Shown here piece after piece: positions 41,370 to 49,819 of a stretch of 64,000 bases of DNA. The notes beneath the pieces were generated by a model. That model saw only the letters and a list, made by a program, of their open reading frames with translations, searched no databases and was not told the DNA's origin. Where the stretch lies: NCBI GenBank assembly GCA_017461585.1, contig JAFTYM010000013.1, positions 1-64,000 of the forward strand, in the 5' to 3' direction. The number at the start of each line of letters is the position of its first letter. Positions within the stretch are counted from its first letter, which is position 1. The stretch is from Oscillospiraceae bacterium. Its GTDB lineage: Bacteria > Bacillota > Clostridia > Oscillospirales > Oscillospiraceae. Made by a program: the position numbers and the translations under genes.

Positions 41370-44300
41370 ATGAAACCAAAGCTGTCGTTAAAAACACTAT
41401 ACCGCAGCCCTGTGAGAACAGTACTGACCTTTATTTTACTCGCCGCTGTGACTTTCGCTCTTTTTGCTCAGGTCATAGAATATTCCGTTGCTGAGCGTGA
41501 GATGAAAAAAGCTGTCGAACAGTATGACGGAGTACTGACGGTGGAGAGCTCTCCGCTCAACAAAGACGCTGCAGAATCACATACTCCTGCATATATGTTT
41601 TCAGATGAGCGTGTCAGCGTCAGTCATTTATCTCCATATTTGCAGGAATACTTTCGTTCTCTGGCTTATGAACATTTGACTGCGGAGCAAATAGACACAC
41701 TTTCAGCTCTTCCGTATATCACTCATACCGATACACGTTATATGACCGCCGGCTACTCTGATACATACACAAGAGTTGATGACGGGCGGGAATATTACAA
41801 CTATACTCAACAATGTGTTATTGAAGCAACTGTTGAATTCTTACACGCAGGAAGAATCACCGTCGGTGATATAGAGGTCATAGGCGGCGTCCCCATGAAC
41901 AACTTCAATTATTTTCCCAGCGTTTTTGTTGTCATGGAGGATACCAACTCAATGTCAATGATCGTGCAGGAAGGATATCCCCTTGATGAATATCTGGTAT
42001 ATATGCGCTACGGCATAACGGAACGAATCACCACCATGATAACCGGTGACGCAAAGTACGGATGGAATCTTATCGATACTTTGGAAGTCGGCAAGCGATA
42101 TCTGTTCGTCGTACGCTATGACAATTACACCATAAGCTATGATTCCACCCCTCAGTACATACTCACAGACCCCTTTGTCAACCAGTATTGCGAGGCTGTA
42201 ATTCCACTTGAAGGTGAACCTGAGAATTATCTTGAAACCGAAAAGTTTTCCGACATCCGCAGATACATAGACAATATCAACACAAGACTGCACACCTTTG
42301 ACGTTGTCTATACAGAAAGCACCGGCAGCATAAGATATTTTGCAGACAAAACCATAGACGTATCCGAAGGCAGAGGTCTCACCAAAGAGGATACCGCAAA
42401 TAAGGCAAACGTCTGCGTAATACACTTTGACATGGCTGTTGAACACGGTCTTTCAGTCGGCGATACCATAACCATTAAACTGGGCGACAAGCTGTTTGAG
42501 CAGTATATAAGCAATGGTGCTATTGCCGTTTCCCCTTATCAGGAGTCCGAAAACCTTACAGAGGTCACATTGGAGATAGTTGGTCTTTTTAAAGACAGCA
42601 GAAGTGATGATTTAGTAACGAGTGACCCCTCATGGTCATACTCGGCAAACACCATTTTTGTTCCCAAGCATCTGCTGAACGTGCCGGAGGAAGAATTAAA
42701 AAACCACACTTTCTCCCCTTCCGAAGTCAGCTTTGTAGTAGAGGACGCATGGAATATCATTGCATTTACAGAAGAAAGTCTTCCGCTGATAAGCAGTATG
42801 GGTCTTACCGCCGTTGTCTCTGATGGTGGCTGGGCGGATATCATGTCAGGTTACAGAGAGAGCGAGCGGCTGTCCGTTATCAAGATTTTAGTTTTGACCG
42901 GCGCTGTATTTATATCCACCTGCTTTGTTGCCTTTCTGTACGTTGTAGGCAAAAAGCGCGACTACGCCATCATGAGAGTTTTAGGCACCTCGAAGAAAAA
43001 GTCTGGAAAAGCACTTCTTCTGCCGCTGCTTGTCATAACTGTAATTGCGGTAACAGTCGGCAGCTGTGCTGCGGTTATATACACACAGCACACCATTTCA
43101 GCCAGCGACTCCATCAAATACCTGTCAGGCATTATGACAGTTGATGTCAGCATACCTGCAGGCATCGTACTCAGCTGCGCTTTGGGTGAAATTGCACTTA
43201 CATTACTTCTCGCTCTCTGCCTCATCGGAATAATGGGAAAGAGCTCTCCCCTTGCTCTCATACAGGCTCAGGTACAAAAGCAGAAAAAGAAGTCCCTCAA
43301 AAAGAGCAAAGCCACAGCAGCACCGGAAATTTCCGAACCCGTAATTCTGGGAGAATGGGTGTCTATAGAGCCTGCGAAACATGACGGAAAGAGCAGAAGC
43401 GTAAGTTTTGTACTGCGGTTTGTGAAGCGCCATATAAAAAGGACCGCAGGTAAGGCAGTAATGCTGATTTTGGTAACATTACTGCTGCTCAGCGTAGTCG
43501 GACAGCTCGCTGTTATGGATGCGGCTTATCACACGCTGTACAGCGAGACTCCTGTTATATCCAATTACGCAGGCTCGCTGAATCTAAATTATGTAAGCCA
43601 ACTCATAGAGTCAGGCTACGTCAAAGATGTGTATTTTGAAGAGACCTCAGGCATCTCTGTAAACGAACGTATGTTTGCAGCATATATCACAAGCGATGTC
43701 GAACGGCTTACAGGCGGAAGAGCAGAAGTGATCTGGGACGAGGGCAGAAGCGCCGCCGACCTGCAGCAAGTAAACAGCGTTGTGGTGGTTGAGGAATCCG
43801 TAATGGACATTCTCGGCATCGAGCTTGGCGATACTGTTCTGTTTGCAAAGCCTTATGATGTTGGTAAAATAAAGAATTCATATCTGTCTGAATACATTGA
43901 AACACACGGCAAACCTAACCTTGACCCAAACAGCGAGGAATATGCACAATGGGAAAACGAGGTTTTGTCTCTGTATTCCGATGAAATAGATGCCGAGCTT
44001 GCAGAGATTTCCCATGAATTCACCGTCATCGGCTATGCCGTTACCGATGAGAAAGAATATATCGGCTGCGTGTTCACCTCAGGTTGTCTTGAAATAGCAA
44101 CAGGCTACGGCAAACTGGTGATTCTCGACATCATAGAGGCCACACTTATCGACAACTGGAAGATAGATGAATACCGTGAGTTCGGAGAGGCATTGGCTGC
44201 GGCAAACCTTACAGGTGAGATAGCCTTTCTCATGGACACGTCGAAGCTGGACAATGTTCTGAACAATATCAAGCTCATGGATACGCTGTTTCCCATAATC

Positions 44301-44624
44301 GTCGCGGCAGTTTTGGTCATCGGTGCATTCCTGTGCGGCTTACTCATAGTACAGACCTCAAAGGATATTGCCATTATGCGTATTCTGGGCACATCAAAAC
44401 GCAGAGTGCGCATCATAATGATAACCGAACACACATTTTTGTGTCTTATAGGCGTTCTGCTGTCACTTATCATAATGCTTATCCGCAAAGCAGGCGTCGA
44501 TGTTTTTCTGCAGATGCTGAATGTATGCGCTATGTACCTTTGCGCCGTTCTTGCATCGTCGGTAATAGCCTCCGCTATGGCTTCACGCAAAAATGTACTT
44601 GAGCTTTTGCAGACAAAAGAATAG
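41370..44624 (+). CDS. Large FtsX/MacB-type ABC permease
   Basis: A 1084-residue membrane protein: N-terminal helix, a long extracellular MacB-like domain, and a first FtsX core of three helices near residues 510-640 (with KKRDYAIMRVLGTSKKK). A Lys-rich cytoplasmic link follows, then another helix, a second extracellular domain and a second FtsX core at the C-terminus (SKDIAIMRILGTSKRRV). This is the duplicated layout of lipoprotein- or peptide-exporter and antibiotic-sensing permeases. No ATPase gene adjoins it. The start has GGAGGTGCAAATA upstream. It stands alone between terminators. Confidence 0.85.
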   Translation: MKPKLSLKTLYRSPVRTVLTFILLAAVTFALFAQVIEYSVAEREMKKAVEQYDGVLTVESSPLNKDAAESHTPAYMFSDERVSVSHLSPYLQEYFRSLAYEHLTAEQIDTLSALPYITHTDTRYMTAGYSDTYTRVDDGREYYNYTQQCVIEATVEFLHAGRITVGDIEVIGGVPMNNFNYFPSVFVVMEDTNSMSMIVQEGYPLDEYLVYMRYGITERITTMITGDAKYGWNLIDTLEVGKRYLFVVRYDNYTISYDSTPQYILTDPFVNQYCEAVIPLEGEPENYLETEKFSDIRRYIDNINTRLHTFDVVYTESTGSIRYFADKTIDVSEGRGLTKEDTANKANVCVIHFDMAVEHGLSVGDTITIKLGDKLFEQYISNGAIAVSPYQESENLTEVTLEIVGLFKDSRSDDLVTSDPSWSYSANTIFVPKHLLNVPEEELKNHTFSPSEVSFVVEDAWNIIAFTEESLPLISSMGLTAVVSDGGWADIMSGYRESERLSVIKILVLTGAVFISTCFVAFLYVVGKKRDYAIMRVLGTSKKKSGKALLLPLLVITVIAVTVGSCAAVIYTQHTISASDSIKYLSGIMTVDVSIPAGIVLSCALGEIALTLLLALCLIGIMGKSSPLALIQAQVQKQKKKSLKKSKATAAPEISEPVILGEWVSIEPAKHDGKSRSVSFVLRFVKRHIKRTAGKAVMLILVTLLLLSVVGQLAVMDAAYHTLYSETPVISNYAGSLNLNYVSQLIESGYVKDVYFEETSGISVNERMFAAYITSDVERLTGGRAEVIWDEGRSAADLQQVNSVVVVEESVMDILGIELGDTVLFAKPYDVGKIKNSYLSEYIETHGKPNLDPNSEEYAQWENEVLSLYSDEIDAELAEISHEFTVIGYAVTDEKEYIGCVFTSGCLEIATGYGKLVILDIIEATLIDNWKIDEYREFGEALAAANLTGEIAFLMDTSKLDNVLNNIKLMDTLFPIIVAAVLVIGAFLCGLLIVQTSKDIAIMRILGTSKRRVRIIMITEHTFLCLIGVLLSLIIMLIRKAGVDVFLQMLNVCAMYLCAVLASSVIASAMASRKNVLELLQTKE

Positions 44625-44628
44625 ACAA

Positions 44629-44660
44629 AAATACCGAGTGCGAATGCACTCGGTATTTCT
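44629..44660. terminator. Bidirectional terminator
   Basis: A 13-bp stem AAATACCGAGTGC/GCACTCGGTATTT with a 4-base loop between convergent genes. Confidence 0.85.
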
Positions 44661-44881
44661 TATTCCGTAAAAGTATATTTTTCCATGTTTCCCCTGCCGT
44701 CGCCTGTTACATAGCGGATATCACCGTTTTCACAGGTAGTCTTTTCTATAACGGGGAAATTGCTGTTATGCCGCACATATTCATCGGGGCAACGGATATC
44801 TATCTCAACAACGCTTTTTTCGGCGCCAATATCTTCTCCACAGGGGCGTTTTTTCTCAACAAAAAGCTCATATTCGGTCAT
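44660..44881 (-). CDS. Small protein, tandem paralogue 2
   Basis: A 73-residue protein of unknown family, clearly related to the next gene upstream (44930-45148). Shared pattern: EYE at the start, PCG near residue 13, PDEYV, a YPV/FPVIEKT stretch, NGD, VTGDGRGN and a final YTF. It probably forms a small beta-rich fold. AAGGAG lies upstream of the ATG. No signal peptide. Function not known. Confidence 0.75.
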   Translation of the reverse strand: MTEYELFVEKKRPCGEDIGAEKSVVEIDIRCPDEYVRHNSNFPVIEKTTCENGDIRYVTGDGRGNMEKYTFTE

Positions 44882-44929
44882 AAAAATACTCCTTATTTCA
44901 AATTATGACCGTATTATGCCCGTTTCGCC

Positions 44930-45148
44930 TTACGAAAATGTATATCTGACCAGATTTCCCTTGCCGTTGCCCGTGACGATAATAACATCGCCGTTTGCCA
45001 TTTCGGTTTTTTCCATTACAGGGTATCTTTTATTCTCTTCAACGTATGCATCGGGACTTTCAGCTTCAATTTCAATGATCTGCTTGTTTGCATATCTCTC
45101 GCCGCCACAGGGATTGATCTCTTCAATGATTACTTCGTATTCATTCAT
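44930..45148 (-). CDS. Small protein, tandem paralogue 1
   Basis: A 72-residue paralogue of the 44660 gene: EYEVIIEEINPCGGE at the start, SPDAYVEENKRYPVMEKTE, NGDVIIVTGNGKGN and a YTF end. The intact GAGGAAG site and conservation of both copies indicate real genes. The strict NPCGGE and TGNGKGN segments could bind a ligand or metal. Family not recognised. It follows the VOC gene by 19 bp and is probably in the same transcript. Confidence 0.8.
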   Translation of the reverse strand: MNEYEVIIEEINPCGGERYANKQIIEIEAESPDAYVEENKRYPVMEKTEMANGDVIIVTGNGKGNLVRYTFS

Positions 45149-45167
45149 GAGGCTCTTCCTCTTTCTT

Positions 45168-45524
45168 TTAATTTTTAATTATCTGAACACTAAGACCGTT
45201 GGGGTCTGTTACGAAAAAGCACTCTAAGTGTCCGCCTAAGATCGCAGGCTCTGCTGCGAGGATGCCTGTCTCTCTCGCCTTATTTAAAAGTGCATCGTAA
45301 TCATCGGGCGCCACGCCTACGGAGATACAATCGGATACTCTTGAAGGAGAAACCGCTGCGTTGTAGATAAGCTCTATCTGAAAGCCCTTGTCATCTGCGA
45401 AAAAAGCCAGATTCATAGGTCCTGCAGACATCTCGTTTGCAGGCTTAAGTCCCAGATAGTCTCTGTAAAAAGCCTTGGATGCCTCAAAATCCGCTACTTT
45501 TATTGTTACCCAGTTGATAGTCAT
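45168..45524 (-). CDS. VOC (glyoxalase/bleomycin-resistance fold) protein
   Basis: A 118-residue single VOC module with paired beta-alpha-beta-beta-beta units: TINWVTIKVADFEASKAFYRDYLGLKP, then FQIELIY, and the second half with HLECFFVTDPNGLSVQIIKN. The metal-binding positions are not all obvious. It could be a dioxygenase-like, isomerase-like or ligand-binding protein. First gene ahead of the two small paralogues. Confidence 0.85.
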   Translation of the reverse strand: MTINWVTIKVADFEASKAFYRDYLGLKPANEMSAGPMNLAFFADDKGFQIELIYNAAVSPSRVSDCISVGVAPDDYDALLNKARETGILAAEPAILGGHLECFFVTDPNGLSVQIIKN

Positions 45525-45563
45525 TTTACAAACCTCCGTTTGATCTTTGGCTATATGATACTG

Positions 45564-46124
45564 TTAAATCCCGATGGTTTCAAGCTCTTTTTTCAGTGTA
45601 AACAGTACATAGCACGTCCACATCGTAATAACAAAAGCCGCAATAAGCAGAGCTATCGCCACAGCCTCGATATTATACCAAGGAAGCGGCAGGGCAAGAA
45701 TCATCATGATTACAGTATTTACAGTTCTTAAACGCAATATTTTTCTGCTTCGCGTACTGCCGTATTTTTCCGCTGCATTGGCAAGATTTGTAAGCAGCTG
45801 GAAATGAAAATACATGCTTACAACAGCCATGACATACCCTGCGATATTTAAAACCGTGCCCAGCGTTCCCGTCTCAAAAGACACGCCGAACATCACCGCT
45901 GTCCACTTAATAAGCTCCCACACCGCCATGGCGGTGCCGAGGGGTTTTAAGAGCTCAGCCGACCGCTCTTCCTCACTTAAATCGGGCAGAGCGCGCAGCA
46001 TAAACATATATCCCAGCCAGTTTGGCAGAATACTTACGGTGTTGATATTTATATCAAGATAGATTAAAACATAACCCCATGCTATGCGCTTTACCGCGCT
46101 GCAAAGTCTTTCCCTATCGCTCAT
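45564..46124 (-). CDS. Membrane protein of unknown function
   Basis: A 186-residue protein with about five hydrophobic helices (near residues 15-45, 62-82, 88-112, 135-150, 152-175), no signal peptide and no recognised motif. It begins AAGGAGG-N5-ATG, and that binding site directly abuts the end of the foldback element at 46137. Its transcription must therefore come through, or start within, the element. Confidence 0.65.
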   Translation of the reverse strand: MSDRERLCSAVKRIAWGYVLIYLDININTVSILPNWLGYMFMLRALPDLSEEERSAELLKPLGTAMAVWELIKWTAVMFGVSFETGTLGTVLNIAGYVMAVVSMYFHFQLLTNLANAAEKYGSTRSRKILRLRTVNTVIMMILALPLPWYNIEAVAIALLIAAFVITMWTCYVLFTLKKELETIGI

Positions 46125-46136
46125 TTTTGCCTCCTT

Positions 46137-46408
46137 AGCCTGAGTAATATAATCCGAACACGCCTGATAGTGTGTCTGATAGGCTCAGGCTTCATTTCAT
46201 TCATTGATGGGCGACAGCCCATCTGCTTCATTCAATTTCGCCTGAATCAATCATCCAACTCTATCAGGTCGAAGATTTTTGGGCTGATAGTTCGTTTTGA
46301 TGCGAGGCATCTCTTTGCAGACGGGATTTGTTCCCTTCAAAAAGCGATAACGATGCATCAAGACGAAAAATCACCTCAAAAACGGGTTCTGATTATATTT
46401 CTCAGGCT
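46137..46408. repeat. MITE-like foldback element, copy 2 (272 bp)
   Basis: Same element as 22639-22912, inverted. Ends are AGCCTGAGTAATATAATCC and its near complement. The GATGGGC/GCCCATC hairpin is kept although the loop differs (GACA versus TAAC). The right end overlaps the last seven bases of the BlaR1-like reading frame and supplies its stop codon. Confidence 0.85.
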
Positions 46409-48330
46409 AACAAAAACTCCTCTACAGCCACATCATCCCACACTATCTGCACGGCGTAGGCGTTCGGAAGCTCAACAGGATCTATGCCCACGCTGCCCCA
46501 GCCTCCGCCTCCACCGGTTTTGATAATGCCGTTAAAAGATCCGTCCACCCACTCAGACTGATAGCTGTACTCTCCCGAAACGGCGCCTTTCCCCGCACCA
46601 ATCTCAGTAAATTCATACTTATCTTCTGCATCATCAAGGGGCACAACTTCCATACCTACGTAGTTTTCAGGCTCTGCAGCTGTGGTTTTTGTGTTCATGT
46701 CGTACACGTGGCGGTTCCATATCATAACATAGCTGAACTCTGCGTTGAGTTTGGGTGCTTCGTCAAAATAATCCTGATTCCACCCCGAGGTTCCCGTATT
46801 GTATATTTCATACTCAAGGCTTTGACCCAAAGTTACGCTTCCGTACTCACCCTGTACCTCAAACACATTGACAAGGGGCAGGTCAATATCGTTTACCTCT
46901 CGGTCAAAAATCTGTCTTTCACCTGTTTCCTCAACGACCCAACCGTTATTTTGGTAAACAGTAACAGGAATAAGCACAGTTCCGCTATTATACTCTCCCA
47001 TCTCCTCGTCATACTCTCCGTATGTGCTTATGGCTATCACGGCGCTGTAAGTGCCGTCTCCGTTTGAGACCACATTGTACAGCGTATATCCGCTGTCCTT
47101 ATCCACATAGTCAAGCTCCGCCCCCGACTCAACATGATATGCCACCCAGCCGTCCTCACAGCTTTTCAGCATTTCAGCCATCAGCTCATCATGCGCATCT
47201 AAAGGCGATGCTGCCGCCAGATACACTCCGTTTTCAAGGATAAGTCCCTTGGCATAAGTATCCAGCGCACCGGGGATAGTACCGCAGCGATTTATGCGCA
47301 CAACAGCCATGCTGCGGTCCAGCTCATTTTCCCATACAGGCATCAAATCCTGCTGAGACACGGTATAGCTGCTGCCCGACAGGAGTATGCTGGCAGTAAA
47401 CACAACAATACACAGGGAAACAAGCGCCATTCCGCGGGGATACTTTTTAAACCGCACAATAGCTTCAATGCGCCGCGCAATATTTTTGCCGCCGTTGGAT
47501 ATGGACGTAGTTCCTGCTGCGCGGGCATATCGGTCGTTTGCCATGTCAAGGAGGATAACTCCGTATTCACGGCGCTCCTCGCCCTCAAGGCGCTCCAAAA
47601 CGCGCTGATCGCACAGCGATTCCATGTCGTTTGATATGCGGTCAAAAACATAGTGCATAAATGGATTACACCAATGAAGCGCTCTCAAAATGCTCCACAG
47701 CACACTCTGCAGCGCATCGTGATATTTAACGTGCAGGAGCTCATGGAGAATTATTTTATCATCGGGTACCGTACCCTTCGGCACGGCCAGAATGGGTTTT
47801 ATGCTTCCGCACACAAAGGCAGATCCGATTCCCTCAGCTTCAACGATCCTGCACATTTTCAGCCCGTATTTTTCCGCCACGCGGTCTGCTGCTTCCTGCA
47901 AAGCTTCTGAGGGCACATCCCCCTTTTTCAGAATGACTCTGAGGCGGACATACGAAAATGCGTACCAAAGCAAAGATACTATAACTCCGCCGGCATACAC
48001 AGCAAAAAACCAGTCTGTGACACTCTTTGGAATTTCAAAAAGCGCCGGCAAAAACCACGCATTTTCAAGGGGCACGAAAGCTGAGGAAAATTCGGAAACC
48101 AAATTTTTCTCGCAAAAGCTTTTCAGCATCTCTATCCACAGAGGCAGCGGCACAAACACGCCCTGTTTTATGCTGATTGGGACAAAGGTGCGCAGCACCA
48201 GCGCCGCCCATACGCCGTATTGCCATCGCGGCGACAGTTTATCCTCTAAAATCCGTTTGATTATGAGAATGAACCCTGCCGAAATCGAAATCGTAAGGGT
48301 AAAAATAAGGAATTGCCAGATATTTCCCAA
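46402..48330 (-). CDS. BlaR1/MecR1-like M56 metallopeptidase sensor
   Basis: A 642-residue membrane protease-sensor. Four N-terminal membrane helices surround a cytoplasmic zinc domain with HELLH at 196-200. A further helix (about 300-320) leads to a ~320-residue extracellular domain. In BlaR1 that last domain is a class D beta-lactamase-like penicillin sensor; here I find no S-x-x-K-type active site, so another signal is likely. The start is TTG at 48330, with GGAGG inside the end of the blaI-like gene. The final Ala codon and stop are provided by the foldback element. Confidence 0.85.
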   Translation of the reverse strand: MGNIWQFLIFTLTISISAGFILIIKRILEDKLSPRWQYGVWAALVLRTFVPISIKQGVFVPLPLWIEMLKSFCEKNLVSEFSSAFVPLENAWFLPALFEIPKSVTDWFFAVYAGGVIVSLLWYAFSYVRLRVILKKGDVPSEALQEAADRVAEKYGLKMCRIVEAEGIGSAFVCGSIKPILAVPKGTVPDDKIILHELLHVKYHDALQSVLWSILRALHWCNPFMHYVFDRISNDMESLCDQRVLERLEGEERREYGVILLDMANDRYARAAGTTSISNGGKNIARRIEAIVRFKKYPRGMALVSLCIVVFTASILLSGSSYTVSQQDLMPVWENELDRSMAVVRINRCGTIPGALDTYAKGLILENGVYLAAASPLDAHDELMAEMLKSCEDGWVAYHVESGAELDYVDKDSGYTLYNVVSNGDGTYSAVIAISTYGEYDEEMGEYNSGTVLIPVTVYQNNGWVVEETGERQIFDREVNDIDLPLVNVFEVQGEYGSVTLGQSLEYEIYNTGTSGWNQDYFDEAPKLNAEFSYVMIWNRHVYDMNTKTTAAEPENYVGMEVVPLDDAEDKYEFTEIGAGKGAVSGEYSYQSEWVDGSFNGIIKTGGGGGWGSVGIDPVELPNAYAVQIVWDDVAVEEFLLA

Positions 48331-48333
48331 ATA

Positions 48334-48684
48334 TTACACCTCCATATCATCAAGAAGACCGCGAAGCTTCGCTACTTCCTCCTGCGAAATTTTAGACTCC
48401 TTCAAAAACGCAGCTATCATATCTCCAGCAGCGCCGCCGTACACTCGCTTTAAAAGCTCATCGCGCTCATTTTTTGCGCAATCCTCACGGGAAACACCTG
48501 CGCGGTAAGGTTTTGTCTCTCCGCGGTCGATTATTACCAGACCCTTTTTCTCCATACGGGTAAGGTATGTGTGTACGGTGTTTTTATTCCATCCGTTAGC
48601 CTGTATCTCTTTTAACGAAAAGCGTTCACCTGACCAAAGTATCTCCAGAACGCTCCACTCGGCATCTGTAAGCTTCATATTCAA
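48334..48684 (-). CDS. BlaI/MecI-family repressor
   Basis: A 116-residue winged-helix repressor: LTDAEWSVLEILW at the start, the recognition region NKNTVHTYLTRMEKKGLV, then a C-terminal dimerisation part ending DDMEV. It should bind the two operators directly upstream and be cleaved or inactivated when the adjoining M56 sensor is triggered. AGGAGG overlaps the proximal operator. Regulated resistance genes are not adjacent. Confidence 0.92.
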   Translation of the reverse strand: MNMKLTDAEWSVLEILWSGERFSLKEIQANGWNKNTVHTYLTRMEKKGLVIIDRGETKPYRAGVSREDCAKNERDELLKRVYGGAAGDMIAAFLKESKISQEEVAKLRGLLDDMEV

Positions 48685-48690
48685 AACCTC

Positions 48691-48726
48691 CTACAATTGT
48701 AGTATGCATATATACTACAATTGTAG
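48691..48726. promoter_or_regulatory. Two BlaI-type operators
   Basis: Two identical 12-bp palindromes CTACAATTGTAG (48691-48702 and 48715-48726), centres 24 bp apart, each matching the TACA-n-TGTA core of BlaI/MecI sites. Together they form a larger palindrome with 17-base arms. One covers the -10 region and the other adjoins the ribosome binding site of the repressor gene, fitting autorepression. Confidence 0.9.
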
Positions 48727-48740
48727 GATATATTTGTCAA
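48712..48740 (-). promoter_or_regulatory. Promoter of the blaI-blaR1-like operon
   Basis: Minus strand TTGACA (48735-48740), 17 bp, TAGTAT (48712-48717). The distal operator overlaps the -10. Confidence 0.8.
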
Positions 48741-48774
48741 GAAAAATATAGGGTATCTTTCGACACCCTATATA
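48741..48774 (-). terminator. Terminator of the 48779-49756 lipoprotein gene
   Basis: Stem TATAGGGT/ACCCTATA with a short loop and a T run on the minus strand, ending where the next promoter begins. Confidence 0.75.
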
Positions 48775-48778
48775 AAAG

Positions 48779-49756
48779 CTAAGGTAATTCACATATAAAA
48801 ATTCCTTCTTCTGTCGTGAGCGTACAGTACAGCTTTCCATTCCATACCTCAAGAAGAACCGAGCCAACAAGGGTAAAGTTGACATCGTCCCAGACCGCTA
48901 TATCTTCAACTCTGCCGTCAGGATAAAGTGCCTTAAACTCGATGGATTTGTACGCTCTCACAGCGCAGACAACATATTCTCCGCCGTCTGCCACCGCGTG
49001 TGTGCGGCTTTGTATCTCCGTCATAACAGCATCTTCGTCGCCGTCTAAAGCCCTGACAAACACTCCGCTGCTGTTATCAGATGACATATACGTTTTATCT
49101 CCGCTTATACACGCATCAACGCTCGTCCTCACCGCAAACGGAGCACTTTTCCATAAAAGGGTATGTGTTTTTGCGTCATAACACGACACGGAAGCATCTG
49201 CGTTGTCTTCAATAATTATATATTCTTCATTTTTATCAATAACGGGACTTCTTCCGATTGCCGTTTGTGTTTCTTCGCCTGTATCAATCAAAAACAGCGT
49301 ATCTTCCCATGTTTTGTCATTTATAAGATAAACTCTGTTGTCATAGGAACACTCGACCCAAGAATACTCTCCTTCGAGCTCGTATATGATAACTTCTTCC
49401 GTCAAAGGATCATATTCGCAGAGATCATTTTCCGAAAGATAATAAAACCTCTCATTCTCCCTGTTCCATGCACAAGGTAAGCCTACCCACGGCAGCTTTT
49501 GCACATACTCCTCGTTATCTTCTTCATCCAAGCGATAAAGGTAGTTGTTAAAATCTCCGTTTTCAAATTTGCATCGAACTGTCCAGAATTCATTTTCTCC
49601 GGGGCACAGCTTGTGTATATATACAGGTGCGCCTGTGTAACTCTCTTCCGCAAGCTCGTCCGACGGTGTATTTTCGTCATAACTTTCAGCCTTGCCGCAT
49701 CCAAGTAAACTCAGAAGCAGTACTGCGGCAGTAAAAATAACAACAATCTTACGCAT
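48779..49756 (-). CDS. Hypothetical lipoprotein with beta-propeller-like repeats
   Basis: A 325-residue predicted lipoprotein (lipobox LLGC). The mature part shows repeating short strands such as NERFYYLSENDLCEYDPLTEE, NRVYLINDKTWEDTLFLIDTG and DASVSCYDAKTHTLLWKS, suggesting a PQQ/WD-like propeller. Function unknown. ATG 49756 has GGAGG eight bases upstream; the GTG at 49765 lies in that site. Confidence 0.7.
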   Translation of the reverse strand: MRKIVVIFTAAVLLLSLLGCGKAESYDENTPSDELAEESYTGAPVYIHKLCPGENEFWTVRCKFENGDFNNYLYRLDEEDNEEYVQKLPWVGLPCAWNRENERFYYLSENDLCEYDPLTEEVIIYELEGEYSWVECSYDNRVYLINDKTWEDTLFLIDTGEETQTAIGRSPVIDKNEEYIIIEDNADASVSCYDAKTHTLLWKSAPFAVRTSVDACISGDKTYMSSDNSSGVFVRALDGDEDAVMTEIQSRTHAVADGGEYVVCAVRAYKSIEFKALYPDGRVEDIAVWDDVNFTLVGSVLLEVWNGKLYCTLTTEEGIFICELP

Positions 49757-49777
49757 ACGCTGCACCTCCTTACAGTT

Positions 49778-49813
49778 AGGACGCTTGAAATATCAAATTG
49801 TTCCAAGCGTCCT
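49778..49813. other. Intergenic inverted repeat
   Basis: Arms AGGACGCTTG (49778-49787) and CAAGCGTCCT (49804-49813) with a 16-base AT-rich loop. It lies between the UroD-like gene and the lipoprotein. No T run follows on the minus strand, so it may be a protein-binding site or weak terminator. Confidence 0.4.
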
Positions 49814-49819
49814 TAAAAT

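Noticed and set aside
44660..45148. The two small genes as a toxin-antitoxin pair
   Set aside because: They are paralogues of each other, not two different proteins, and neither resembles a known toxin or antitoxin.
46402..48684. Complete beta-lactam resistance operon
   Set aside because: Only the repressor and sensor are present. No beta-lactamase or resistant PBP gene adjoins, and the sensor domain has no penicillin-binding motif.
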